A stretch of 64,000 bases of DNA from Robiginitalea biformata HTCC2501. Its GTDB lineage: Bacteria; Bacteroidota; Bacteroidia; Flavobacteriales; Flavobacteriaceae. How positions within the stretch are numbered: the stretch's first letter is position 1; every line of letters starts with the position of its first letter. Location: the NCBI RefSeq assembly GCF_000024125.1, contig NC_013222.1:558001-622000 (forward strand). The letters run 5' to 3'. Positions 1 to 8,500 of this stretch are shown here, piece after piece. A model generated the notes under the pieces. That model saw only the letters and a list, made by a program, of their open reading frames with translations, made no database searches and had not been told where the DNA came from. The translations under genes were made by a program, and so were the position numbers.

Positions 1-394
1 CGGACTCCCCGGACATCAGCATCCGGAAGTAATTGGAAAAACCCAGGCCGTGGATGAGCCCGAACAACCCGGTGGAAACCAGGTGCACCCGGAAAGCCGC
101 CTGCCGGTCCGGGCCGGCGCCCGTCAACAGCAGGTTGAACAGGGCGGTCAGCAGAATGGTCAGCGGGATCAGAAACTCCACCCATCCGGCATCCGCATCC
201 ACCACCCCGTATGCGGCCAGGGCCAGGGACAAACAATGGGACACCGTAAAGAGCGTCGCCAGCCAGAACACCCGCTTCCAGTAGCGATAGGTAAACGGCA
301 GGGCCAGGGCCGTCAGAAAAAGCACGTGGTCGTAGCCCTGCGGGTCCAGCACATGCAGGAACCCCAATTCCCCGTACATCCAGAAATTCTCCAT
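1..394 (-). CDS. HupE/UreJ-like membrane protein (C-terminus cut by window edge)
   Basis: Translated from the ATG at 394 towards the left edge, the frame stays open for 131 codons and leaves the window, so only the N-terminal part is present. The protein opens MENFWMYGELGFLHVLDP, followed by YDHVLFLTALALPF, then several hydrophobic helices and the segment GLIHGLGFSNYF near residues 113-123. The early DH-containing motif and the HGLGF helix are typical of the HupE/UreJ_2 family of small polytopic membrane proteins, often proposed to handle nickel or other metals. Function is not established, and no hydrogenase or urease gene is in view. Confidence 0.7.
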   Translation of the reverse strand, partial: MENFWMYGELGFLHVLDPQGYDHVLFLTALALPFTYRYWKRVFWLATLFTVSHCLSLALAAYGVVDADAGWVEFLIPLTILLTALFNLLLTGAGPDRQAAFRVHLVSTGLFGLIHGLGFSNYFRMLMSGES

Positions 395-479
395 CCTGTT
401 GTTATTTCAAAAATTCTTGTGCGCCCCGATATGCGAAAGGTGCATTGGCCAGAAACGGCCCGGTATCCGGGGCCGCCGC

Positions 480-1205
480 TTAAATTCCCCGTTCCTGCTG
501 GATGGCCTCATAGGCCTTCTGCACCTCCTTGAATTTTTCTTCGGCCCCGCGCTTGATGGCCTCGTCCTGGGTGTTGACCCGATCCGGATGGTACTTTTTG
601 GCCATATTCCGGTAGGCCTTTTTCACCTCTTCGTCCGTGGCAGTGCGTTCAATCTCCAGGATTTTATAGGCGTTGTCCGCAGATTCGACAAACATCGCCA
701 TGATGCTTTCAAAATCCGTGGCCCCTATTTGCAGGTATCCCGCCAACTCCCTGAGTTTGCGGATTTCCGCCTCGCTCACGTGCCCGTCCGCCTGCGCGAT
801 CCCGAACAGGAAGTGGACCAGTTGCAACCGCACCTCATAGCGCGTCCGCTGGTTCAGGTAGGCGCAGATCCGCTGGCCGGAAATTTCCCGTTTTTTGATG
901 ACCTCGTTAAACGTCCTGAAAATGGCATTGGCCTTCTCCTTCCCGTAGGTGGCGAGGAAATACTGGCGCACGTAGTCGAGTTCCTGCTGGCTCACGCGCC
1001 CATCCGCCTTGATAACGATGGAGCAGAGCGACAACAGGTTCAGCTCAAAGTCGGCCGGGGATACCTTTTGCCGGGTAAAATCGGTAAACACCGTCCCGCC
1101 GCTGCGACTGGCCCCGTCTATCAGGCTCCCGATCAGGAACCCGATAATGGCCCCCGGCAGCCGGAGGAAGAGGTACCCGACGAAAGCGCCAAACCATTTG
1201 ATCAT
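480..1205 (-). CDS. TerB-DnaJ membrane-anchored co-chaperone (DjlA-like)
   Basis: The 241-residue protein starts with a hydrophobic glycine-rich segment (residues 4-27, probable membrane anchor). A TerB-like helical domain with two ADG(R/H)VS repeats follows (about 55-165), then a C-terminal J domain with the HPD triad at about 206-208 (KKYHPDRVN). J domains stimulate the ATPase of Hsp70/DnaK; the TerB plus J layout resembles DjlA. An ATG ten codons upstream (1235) exists, but a TATCTTTG -7 box lies between the two candidates (1222-1229), so MIKWFGAF is preferred as the start. The client is unknown. Confidence 0.82.
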   Translation of the reverse strand: MIKWFGAFVGYLFLRLPGAIIGFLIGSLIDGASRSGGTVFTDFTRQKVSPADFELNLLSLCSIVIKADGRVSQQELDYVRQYFLATYGKEKANAIFRTFNEVIKKREISGQRICAYLNQRTRYEVRLQLVHFLFGIAQADGHVSEAEIRKLRELAGYLQIGATDFESIMAMFVESADNAYKILEIERTATDEEVKKAYRNMAKKYHPDRVNTQDEAIKRGAEEKFKEVQKAYEAIQQERGI

Positions 1206-1221
1206 CCGGAAAAATTTTTGG

Positions 1222-1229
1222 CAAAGATA
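1222..1229 (-). promoter_or_regulatory. Bacteroidota -7 box of the dnaJ-like gene
   Basis: On the minus strand this reads TATCTTTG, an exact match to the TAnnTTTG element of the Bacteroidota housekeeping sigma factor. It lies 16 nt before the ATG at 1205 and inside the longer candidate reading frame, which argues for the shorter start. Confidence 0.6.
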
Positions 1230-1322
1230 GCGCATTGCCCCGGAATGCCGCAGCGGGCGGATAAGCGGTTCCCGGGTCCTGTAATTACCTGTGCCCCTTA
1301 TGGTAAAGTGACGTCCTTTTCG

Positions 1323-1330
1323 TACCTTTG
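1323..1330 (+). promoter_or_regulatory. -7 box of the bacilliredoxin gene
   Basis: TACCTTTG matches TAnnTTTG and sits 28 nt before the ATG at 1359 in the divergent intergenic region. A spaced -33 TTG was not clearly identified. Confidence 0.6.
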
Positions 1331-1358
1331 CACTTTAGAAATTCCATAAAAAAATACT

Positions 1359-1769
1359 ATGTACCCTACAGAACTCGTAAAACCCATGCGGGAAGACCTC
1401 TCCACCGCCGGCTTTGAAGAACTTTTCACGGCCGAGGAAGTAGAGGCAGCTATAAAACAACCCGGTACCGTACTGGTAGTCGTCAATTCGGTTTGCGGCT
1501 GTGCCGCCGCCAACGCGCGCCCTGCCGCCAAGCTGAGCCTGCAGAACGGCAAGACCCCGGACCGCCTGGTCACTGTATTCGCAGGAGTGGACCGGGAAGC
1601 CGTAGATGCCGCCCGCAGCCTGATGGTGCCATTCCCGCCTTCTTCGCCCAGCATGGGCCTCTTCAAGGACGGGGAACTCGTACATATGATCGAACGCCAC
1701 CATATCGAAGGCCGCCCGGCGGAGATGATCGCCGAGAACCTGACCCAGGCGTACGACGAATTCTGCTGA
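1359..1769 (+). CDS. BrxA/BrxB-family bacilliredoxin
   Basis: A 136-residue thioredoxin-fold protein of the YphP/YqiW (DUF1094) family. The hallmark CGC active site is at residues 46-48 (VNSVCGCAAANARP). In Bacillus, BrxA and BrxB remove bacillithiol from protein thiols; Bacteroidota homologues are common but their low-molecular-weight thiol partner should be checked. Length and the C-terminal HHIEGRP segment fit the family. The gene is monocistronic, with a TACCTTTG promoter upstream and a terminator hairpin at 1831-1864. Confidence 0.9.
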   Translation: MYPTELVKPMREDLSTAGFEELFTAEEVEAAIKQPGTVLVVVNSVCGCAAANARPAAKLSLQNGKTPDRLVTVFAGVDREAVDAARSLMVPFPPSSPSMGLFKDGELVHMIERHHIEGRPAEMIAENLTQAYDEFC

Positions 1770-1830
1770 TAAGCTGCTGTCGCTGTATTCAGCTCCAAAC
1801 GCAACGGGGCCCCGACAGATTTGAAACAAG

Positions 1831-1864
1831 AGCCCCGCCTCAAATGGCGGGGTTTCTTATTTTT
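1831..1864 (+). terminator. Rho-independent terminator after the bacilliredoxin gene
   Basis: AGCCCCGCC and GGCGGGG pair around a short TCAAAT loop and are followed by TTTCTTATTTTT. The hairpin lies between the bacilliredoxin stop and the acyltransferase start. Confidence 0.75.
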
Positions 1865-1869
1865 ACACC

Positions 1870-2607
1870 ATGGCCAAAATCCTCGCATATCCGCTTTCCG
1901 CAATCTACCTGCTGGTTTTCGGGATTGTCCTGGTGGTATTCCACCCGGTGCAGTGGGTCTGCCTGAACCTCTTCGGCTACCAGGCCCACAAGGCGAGCGT
2001 CAGTTTGCTCAACCTGTGCATCATGCGCTGCACTCATATCCTGGGGACCACCTATCGGTTTGAATACGCCAATCCCATGCCCGAAAGCGGCCCGCTCATT
2101 ATCGTGACCAACCACCAGAGCATGTACGACATCCCGCCCCTGATCTGGTACCTTCGGAAATACCACCCGAAATTTGTCAGTAAAAAAGAACTCGGAAAAG
2201 GGATTCCCAGCGTCTCGTACAACTTGCGGCACGGGGGTTCGGCCCTCATCGATCGCAAGGACCGCCGGCAGGCCCGGGCCGAGCTCGAACGCCTTGGCGC
2301 GTATATCGAAAAAACGGGGCGCAGCGCCGTGATATTCCCGGAAGGGACCCGCTCCCGCACCGGGGAGCCGAAACCTTTCCGTACTTTTGGCCTGAGCCTG
2401 TTGATGGACCAGGCGCCCTCCGCGCAAATCCTGCCGGTAACCATCAACAATTCCTGGAAGCTGTTCCGGTATGGGACATTTCCGCTCGGCCTCGGGGCCC
2501 GGGTCCGGTTTACCGTACACCCGCCCATGCCCGTAGCCGGGTTTACCCCTGAAAAAATGAAAGAACTCGAAGCGAAGATCGCTTCCAAGATCGACCCCCC
2601 AGCATGA
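1870..2607 (+). CDS. 1-acyl-sn-glycerol-3-phosphate acyltransferase (PlsC family)
   Basis: A 245-residue membrane-associated acyltransferase expected to convert lysophosphatidic acid to phosphatidic acid. An N-terminal hydrophobic helix (residues 9-28) precedes the catalytic NHQSMYD motif (H82, D87). The acceptor-binding FPEGTRSR block is at 156-163. Length is normal for the family. The stop codon overlaps the next gene by 4 bp (ATGA), indicating translational coupling to the HD phosphohydrolase. Substrate preference (lysophosphatidate or another lyso-lipid) cannot be read from the sequence. Confidence 0.88.
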   Translation: MAKILAYPLSAIYLLVFGIVLVVFHPVQWVCLNLFGYQAHKASVSLLNLCIMRCTHILGTTYRFEYANPMPESGPLIIVTNHQSMYDIPPLIWYLRKYHPKFVSKKELGKGIPSVSYNLRHGGSALIDRKDRRQARAELERLGAYIEKTGRSAVIFPEGTRSRTGEPKPFRTFGLSLLMDQAPSAQILPVTINNSWKLFRYGTFPLGLGARVRFTVHPPMPVAGFTPEKMKELEAKIASKIDPPA

Positions 2608-3263
2608 CCGATGCAGAATTTGTAGAACAGACCATTGACTATGTCCGGAGCGAACTCGATGGGGCCGAAGGCGGCCACGACTGGTTCCACACCCAGCGGG
2701 TATTCCGCAATACCTTGCTGATTGCCAAAGACGAGAAGGTGAATATCCTGATCGTGAGCCTGGCTGCCCTGCTCCACGACGTTGCCGATTCAAAATTCCA
2801 CGACGGCGATGAAGATGCCGGTCCGAAAAAGGCCGACGCCTTTATGCGCAAAATCGGGGTGCCCCAGGCCATTCGCACGCATGTGGTGCAGATCATCCGG
2901 AATATTTCTTTTAAAAACAGCCTGGAGAAAAACAAAAAGCCGTTTACTTCGGACGAGCTCTTTGTGGTCCGCGATGCCGACCGCCTGGATGCCATCGGCG
3001 CCATCGGGATTGCTCGTGCCTTTAATTTCGGCGGCTACAAAGGGCGGAAACTCTACGACCCCGAAATCGCCCCCCGGGTGAAAATGAGCAAGGCGGAATA
3101 CAAAAAATCGGACGGGCCCACCCTGAACCATTTCTACGAAAAACTGTTGTTGCTCAAGGACCGTATGCACACCGATACCGGTAAACGCCTGGCCGAAAAG
3201 CGCCATGCCTTTATGCTGGAATACCTGGAGGAATTCTACCGGGAGTGGAACGGCACGGCCTGA
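2604..3263 (+). CDS. HD-domain phosphohydrolase
   Basis: A 219-residue HD-superfamily metal-dependent phosphohydrolase of the YedJ type. The metal-binding histidines sit in GHDWFHTQRV (residues 24-33), the HD pair in ALLHDVADSKFHDG (H58-D59), and a distal aspartate in VRDADRLDAIGAIG. Such proteins hydrolyse nucleotides or other phosphoesters, but the substrate here is unknown. The 4-bp overlap with the plsC-like gene points to joint translation; a housecleaning or lipid-related role is possible. Confidence 0.82.
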   Translation: MTDAEFVEQTIDYVRSELDGAEGGHDWFHTQRVFRNTLLIAKDEKVNILIVSLAALLHDVADSKFHDGDEDAGPKKADAFMRKIGVPQAIRTHVVQIIRNISFKNSLEKNKKPFTSDELFVVRDADRLDAIGAIGIARAFNFGGYKGRKLYDPEIAPRVKMSKAEYKKSDGPTLNHFYEKLLLLKDRMHTDTGKRLAEKRHAFMLEYLEEFYREWNGTA

Positions 3264-3398
3264 TTTCCCAGACCGGTTCCAGGCTCCCGCCCCGTATTGA
3301 ACCTGCATGTGCCGGCCCGTTCGGGCGTCGTCCGCTTTCCGTAGTTTTTGTATCTTGAAAGCTCATTTTTGAACAAACCGAACAAACACCCAACATCC

Positions 3399-4820
3399 AT
3401 GCAAAGAAGAAAATTCCTGAAAAATACGGCTGCCTCTACGGCGGCATTCAGCATTGTCCCGAGTTTCGTACTGGGAAAAGGCCATGTGCCCCCCAGCGAC
3501 ACGCTCTACGTAGCCGCCTTCGGCGTTGGCGGCCGGGGTGCCGGCGTGATGCGCGGCCTGAGCGAAACCGGAAAGGTCAAATACGTCGCCTTCTGCGATG
3601 TAGACGACCGGCGGGCTGCCCCTACCTATGAGATGTTCCCGGATGTAAAGCGCTACAAAGACTACCGGGACGTGTACAAGAAGCATTTGAAAGACATGGA
3701 TGCCATTATGGTAGCGACCCCGGACCACACGCATGCCACCATTGCCTTGCCATTTATGCGGGAGAAAAAACACGCCTATGTGGAGAAGCCCCTGACCCAC
3801 AACATCGCCGAGGCCCGGATGATGACCCAGGTAGCCCGCGAGATGGGGATTGTTACGCAGATGGGCAACCAGGGGGCTTCCAGCAACGGGAGCCGCGAAG
3901 CCAGGGAATGGCTCGATTCCGGGATAATCGGCCGGATTGAAAAAGTGGATTGCTGGACGAACCGTCCTGTCTGGCCCCAGGGGGTCCCGGTGCCGGAAGG
4001 AAGCGATCCGATCCCGAAGGAACTGGATTGGGACCTGTGGCTGGGCCCTGCGGCCATGAGGCCGTACAACGACCGCTACCTCCCGTTTAAATGGCGTGGC
4101 TGGTGGGACTTCGGCACGGGGGCCCTGGGCGATATGGGCTGTCATATTATGGAAACCCCCTTCAGCGTCCTGGAACTCGGATACCCTACAGAAGCGGAGG
4201 CGAGCTGCACCACCAACTGGGTGGGCGACTTTGTGGAAGCGGACTACAGTGAATCCTGTCCCTCCTCTTCCATCGTCCGGTTGAAATTCGACACGGACCA
4301 GCACGGGCAGGTAGCCCTGAACTGGTACGACGGCGGGTTGAAGCCCGACCTGCCCGACGAACTGAAAGACGGGGAGACCATTGGCGACAACGGCGGCGGC
4401 TCCATTTTCTACGGGACCAAAGGCATCATGGTCTGCGACACGTATTCCCGGAATGCCCGCCTCCTTCCCTCTGACCTTATGGATATGGTCAGCAAGCCGG
4501 CTCCCAGGCTGCCCCGTGTGGAAGGCGGTACCGGAGGGCATCAGCGGAATTTTGTGGAAGGCTGCCTGAACGGCACCCCCACCTCTTCGGATTTCGAGAA
4601 GGCAGGAAAACTTACGGAATCCGTCCTGATGGGGAACCTGGCCATCCGGGCCTTCCAATACAAAAACCGGGTCACCGACCCGGATAGCGGCCGGTCGTAC
4701 TTCGAATACCCCGGGCGCAAGAAAATTATGTGGGACGGCGAAAACATGCGGGTCACCAATTTCGACAAGGCAAACGAATGGGTAAACGGCAGTTACCGGG
4801 AAGGCTGGGATCTGGCCTAG
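3399..4820 (+). CDS. Tat-exported Gfo/Idh/MocA-family oxidoreductase
   Basis: A 473-residue NAD(P)-dependent dehydrogenase. The start at MQRRKFLKNTAAST is chosen because it gives a complete twin-arginine-type signal (residues 1-25), typical of periplasmic members in Bacteroidota. A Rossmann segment AFGVGGRGAG follows near residue 40, and the family EKP motif (VEKPLTHN) lies near residue 128. The C-terminal part holds the GFO/IDH/MocA C domain (WWDFGTGALGDMGCH). These enzymes typically oxidise or rearrange sugars or inositols in glycan catabolism. No sugar-utilisation genes adjoin it, so the substrate is unknown. Confidence 0.88.
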   Translation: MQRRKFLKNTAASTAAFSIVPSFVLGKGHVPPSDTLYVAAFGVGGRGAGVMRGLSETGKVKYVAFCDVDDRRAAPTYEMFPDVKRYKDYRDVYKKHLKDMDAIMVATPDHTHATIALPFMREKKHAYVEKPLTHNIAEARMMTQVAREMGIVTQMGNQGASSNGSREAREWLDSGIIGRIEKVDCWTNRPVWPQGVPVPEGSDPIPKELDWDLWLGPAAMRPYNDRYLPFKWRGWWDFGTGALGDMGCHIMETPFSVLELGYPTEAEASCTTNWVGDFVEADYSESCPSSSIVRLKFDTDQHGQVALNWYDGGLKPDLPDELKDGETIGDNGGGSIFYGTKGIMVCDTYSRNARLLPSDLMDMVSKPAPRLPRVEGGTGGHQRNFVEGCLNGTPTSSDFEKAGKLTESVLMGNLAIRAFQYKNRVTDPDSGRSYFEYPGRKKIMWDGENMRVTNFDKANEWVNGSYREGWDLA

Positions 4821-4888
4821 GCCCGGCAGCCTGTCCGTAAGCCCGGGGCTACTCCTGGTCCGGCCTGCTTTCCAACCCTCCGACAGGG

Positions 4889-5965
4889 TTAAAAGAGCTC
4901 CCACTGCCCGCTTTTATGCGCTGCGTGCAGGGAGGTGTTGAGTTCCGGGAATTTGCGCCCCGCGAAGTATTTTTTCCGTGCAATCGCGGCCAGCTGGTGG
5001 ATCTGGGATGCAACGGCCCCTTCCCCCTTGTTGCGGATACCGAAACGGCTGTCATTCAGGCTGCCGCCGTGACAGGCGCGGATCTGGGAGAGGATTTTCC
5101 CGGCCCGGTCCGGCATTGCCCGATGGAGCCATTCCGTAAAGATTCCGGCGATGGCCCCGTTGAGACGTACCACCGTAAACCCGAAAGAGCGGGCTCCTGC
5201 ATCGGCAACCGCTCGGGCCATGTCCATTACCTCGTGGCTGTTGATCCCCGGGATGATCGGGGCGAGCATCGCGTTGACGGGGATGCCCGCATCGGATAGT
5301 TTGCGGATCGTTTCCAGCCGTTTCGCAATACTCGCGGTGCGGGGTTCCAGCAACCTGCGGGTGGATTCGTCCAGGGATGTCACCGAAATATTGACCCCCA
5401 CCAAACCGTCGGCATGTAGTTCCGTGAGCAAATCCATGTCCCGGAGTACCAGTGCGTTTTTTGTGATGATGCCCACGGGGTGGCGGTAGCGATGGAATAT
5501 TTCCAGGCAGGCGCGAGTGATCCCAAACTCCCTTTCAGCAGGCTGGTAGCAATCCGTATTCCCGGAAAGTACGATGGGGGCCGCCTTCCAGGAACTGCGT
5601 TTGAGGAAACGATCCAGCAGGGCCGGGGCGTTTTCCTTGACGAGGATCTTGCTTTCAAAATCCAGGCCGGGCCCGTACCCCCAGTACTCGTGGGAGTTCC
5701 GCGCATAACAGTAGACGCATCCGTGTTCGCAACCCTGGTAGGGGTTCATGCTGTAGGACATGCCCACATCCGGGCTGGAAACCTTGTTGACGATGGTTTT
5801 TGGGTGGACGCGCAGGTAGCCGGTGCGGACCTTCTCGGATTCCCCGCTGATCCGCTGGTGCTCCAGAAAATCCTCCAGGGGCTGCTCCTGAAGGGCCTCA
5901 AAGCGGTTTGCCTGGCGGGATTGGGCCCCGCGGCCTTTGCGGATTTCTCTTTCGGGATGCGACAC
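4889..5965 (-). CDS. PA0069-family radical SAM protein
   Basis: A 358-residue radical SAM protein. The [4Fe-4S]-binding CX3CX2C motif is at C79, C83 and C86 in CEHGCVYCYARNSHEYWG. The NPYQGCEHGC context and the N-terminal KGRGA...RFE segment are characteristic of the PA0069/Rv2578c group, related to spore photoproduct lyase. The reaction is unknown. It starts with GTG at 5965; a TAAATTTG -7 box at 5983-5990 supports this start. It is probably monocistronic. Confidence 0.87.
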   Translation of the reverse strand: MSHPEREIRKGRGAQSRQANRFEALQEQPLEDFLEHQRISGESEKVRTGYLRVHPKTIVNKVSSPDVGMSYSMNPYQGCEHGCVYCYARNSHEYWGYGPGLDFESKILVKENAPALLDRFLKRSSWKAAPIVLSGNTDCYQPAEREFGITRACLEIFHRYRHPVGIITKNALVLRDMDLLTELHADGLVGVNISVTSLDESTRRLLEPRTASIAKRLETIRKLSDAGIPVNAMLAPIIPGINSHEVMDMARAVADAGARSFGFTVVRLNGAIAGIFTEWLHRAMPDRAGKILSQIRACHGGSLNDSRFGIRNKGEGAVASQIHQLAAIARKKYFAGRKFPELNTSLHAAHKSGQWELF

Positions 5966-5982
5966 GGCAATTGGAATTTATC

Positions 5983-5990
5983 CAAATTTA
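5983..5990 (-). promoter_or_regulatory. -7 box of the radical SAM gene
   Basis: On the minus strand this reads TAAATTTG, matching TAnnTTTG, 17 nt upstream of the GTG start at 5965. It supports the non-ATG start. Confidence 0.55.
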
Positions 5991-6082
5991 TGGATATTAT
6001 CCTGATATGCGATGGTTGATGGAGAATTTAACACCGCCGAAACGGGATGCCGCGTACGGATCCGGCGGCAGCGGAAAGCGAA

Positions 6083-7636
6083 CTACCCGCGGATATGTAC
6101 GGAAACGAGTTGCTTCTTACTGCCCCGCTTGGCGTAGAAGTACAGCCGGTCCTCGTCCTCCTCCACCAGCGGTTTGGAAACCATCAGCGGCAGGCGCGCT
6201 TCGGACTGGTCAATGATCTTTTCCCAGGAGATCCGGCCTTCCGGGTTCAGGCGGATCAGGAACACGTTCCGGTTCCGGCTGAGCCCCTGCCGGAAAATGA
6301 GCCGCTCATTGTTCAGCAACTGGGGGTTGTCTGCAGCGGTACATATAAAGAAATAGGTGTGGCCGTCCTTGGAATAGGCGCTGTAGGAGGCATAGGCCCC
6401 GTCGCCCTGGGTCACTTCGGTCTTGTTGATGTTCCGGGCCCAGACCAGGTCTCCGCGGCTATCCAACCGAACGCTGATAATGTCGTTGTGGTGGAAGCGT
6501 TCCACGCGCAGCCTGCCGCCGCTCCCGTTATCCTGGATGCTGTTGGTAACAAAATACTCCTCCGCGTTGAAGAGCAGGGAACCGTCCGGCGTAAAATGCA
6601 CGTCCTTAAACACGAGGTTTTTGATGGCTTTCTCGGATTCCGACCCGAATTTATCGACCATGAACTGGTGGGAGAAGGGATTGTATTTGTGGATACCCGC
6701 CTGCAGGGTCTGCGGGTCTACTTCCAGGTATTCCAGGCCGTTGTACCGCTCGTCCTTCCGGTCGGCATAAAAGCCCACGCAAATGAGTTTCCCGTTGCGC
6801 AGGATCGGCTTGAGCGCCTCGGAATAAAAGCCTTCCCGGTCGTAGGAGGCGGTTTGGGCCCCATCCCGGGCGAGCTTGATTAGTTCGTACTGGAATTTCC
6901 GCTCTTCGGCCTTAAAGCGGCGCTTCCGGAAATACGCCTTGGCAACCAGGTAGGCCGCCGAATGATCCGGAGCCATTTCCAGTGCCTCAAAGGCGTAATT
7001 TTTTTCTTCCACGGAGGCCGAGAAATCGACGTCCATCACCGGTTGCATATTGAAATTGTAAACGAGGATCCGGTGCTTGTTCACGTCGCCCTTCTTGTGG
7101 TGCAGGCTCAGGGCAAAAGCTTTCTGTTCCCGGTCAAATAGCAGGGTCGTACTGAACCCCGAATTAAATTTCCGGTTGTAATAATTCTTGTCGACCGGGT
7201 TTTCCACATATACCGATGGAATAGTGAGCAGGTCCTTCCGGGTAAAATTGTAGGCCCCAACCGGGGTTTGATGCACGGAATACGTATAACTCAAACGCTC
7301 CGGGTCGTAGCTCAGGAACAACAGGTATAATTGCCCGTTGGCCACAAAACCGTCCAGGAAGTCGGCTCCCCGGAACTTGTAATTGTATTCGTCTATCAGT
7401 TCAAGCTGCGGGTTATACCGCTCTATCAGGTAGCCTTTTGGCCTCAGGATCAGCCCGGTATAATAGGCCCTGACCAGGACTTTGTTGCCCTGGGCAGACT
7501 CCGAGAAAGTGACCAGGTTCGAATATCTGTACCGATCGTTATATTTTTCGCCGAACATATAGTCCACAGGCATTTCCTGCGCCCCGCAGACCCAGGCGGC
7601 CAGCAGCGCAACTGCCATACAGAGATTCCGATACAT
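6083..7636 (-). CDS. Secreted hypothetical protein, 517 aa
   Basis: No family recognised. The protein has a clean signal peptide (MYRNLCMAVALLAAWVCGAQE), so it is exported. The mature part is rich in beta-strand-like stretches and aromatic residues (VLVYNFNMQPVMDVDF, LVWARNINKTEV), consistent with a repeat or propeller-like fold, but no clear unit could be defined. It follows the crotonase gene by 15 bp on the same strand and is probably co-transcribed with it. Confidence 0.75.
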   Translation of the reverse strand: MYRNLCMAVALLAAWVCGAQEMPVDYMFGEKYNDRYRYSNLVTFSESAQGNKVLVRAYYTGLILRPKGYLIERYNPQLELIDEYNYKFRGADFLDGFVANGQLYLLFLSYDPERLSYTYSVHQTPVGAYNFTRKDLLTIPSVYVENPVDKNYYNRKFNSGFSTTLLFDREQKAFALSLHHKKGDVNKHRILVYNFNMQPVMDVDFSASVEEKNYAFEALEMAPDHSAAYLVAKAYFRKRRFKAEERKFQYELIKLARDGAQTASYDREGFYSEALKPILRNGKLICVGFYADRKDERYNGLEYLEVDPQTLQAGIHKYNPFSHQFMVDKFGSESEKAIKNLVFKDVHFTPDGSLLFNAEEYFVTNSIQDNGSGGRLRVERFHHNDIISVRLDSRGDLVWARNINKTEVTQGDGAYASYSAYSKDGHTYFFICTAADNPQLLNNERLIFRQGLSRNRNVFLIRLNPEGRISWEKIIDQSEARLPLMVSKPLVEEDEDRLYFYAKRGSKKQLVSVHIRG

Positions 7637-7651
7637 AGGATGTCCTTTTGA

Positions 7652-8434
7652 TTATTCCCCGGGGAAATCGGGCTTCCGCTTCTCCAGGAAAGCCGTGGTG
7701 CCTTCCTTAAAATCGGCCGTGCCGAAGCACGATCCGAAGGCGTCGATTTCGGTCCGAAACCCGGAAACACTACTCCTAGAACCCGCATTTACCGCTTTTA
7801 TTGCATACCGGATGGCCACCGGCGAATTTTTTGCGATTTTCCCTGCGAGCTGCAGGCAGTAGCTTTCGAGTTCCTCCAGGGCCGTTACGTGGTTGACCAA
7901 CCCGTACTCCAGGGCCCGTTCCGCATCGATCATGCCGCCGCTGAGAATCATCTCCAGCGCCCGGCCCCGGCCCACGAGTTCCGGCAGCCGCTGGGTTCCC
8001 CCGTAACCCGGGATCAACCCAAGTGATACTTCGGGCAGCCCCATCCGGGCATTGTGGCTGGCCACCCGGATATGGCAGGCCAGGGCCAGTTCCAGGCCGC
8101 CTCCAAGGGCAAAGCCGTTAACGGCGGCGATCACCGGGGTGCCGAGCTGTTCCACCAGGTCAAAAAGCGTTTCCTGGCCTTTTGCCGCCAGGTCGCGCCC
8201 CTCCTCAGGGCCATAAGACGCGAATTCCGCGATATCCGCCCCGGCCACAAATGCCTTGGGCCCGCTACCCCGCACCACGATGGCCCGGATATCCGGGTCG
8301 GCATCCAGGGACGAGAATGCCTCGTGGAGCTCTTCGATGGTTTTGCGGTTCAGCGCATTGAGTTTCTTGGGCCGGTCGATGGTCAGCAGCGCTATCCCAT
8401 CCTTTTCCTCGGTTTTCAGGTTTTTGAATTTCAT
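7652..8434 (-). CDS. Enoyl-CoA hydratase/isomerase (crotonase family)
   Basis: A 260-residue crotonase-fold enzyme, expected to hydrate trans-2-enoyl-CoA in fatty acid or branched-chain amino acid degradation. Oxyanion-hole segments are GADIAEFA (about 65-72) and GFALGGGLELALA (about 107-119), and the helix-anchoring GYGGTQRLPELVG is present. A glutamate in LPEVSLGLIPG fits a catalytic position. Similar-length paralogues act as 3-hydroxybutyryl-CoA dehydratase, so the exact substrate is open. It lies between the histidine kinase and a secreted protein on the minus strand. Confidence 0.9.
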   Translation of the reverse strand: MKFKNLKTEEKDGIALLTIDRPKKLNALNRKTIEELHEAFSSLDADPDIRAIVVRGSGPKAFVAGADIAEFASYGPEEGRDLAAKGQETLFDLVEQLGTPVIAAVNGFALGGGLELALACHIRVASHNARMGLPEVSLGLIPGYGGTQRLPELVGRGRALEMILSGGMIDAERALEYGLVNHVTALEELESYCLQLAGKIAKNSPVAIRYAIKAVNAGSRSSVSGFRTEIDAFGSCFGTADFKEGTTAFLEKRKPDFPGE

Positions 8435-8500
8435 GGAATTCCTTAGGGTTTTATTTGAAGTTCTGTCTGAAGTTATAAAATTATCAGTGTCCGCTGTTGC

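Noticed and set aside
3363..4904. 513-codon minus-strand frame opposite the Gfo/Idh/MocA gene
   Set aside because: Shadow frame; no recognisable motifs and the plus-strand protein is well supported.
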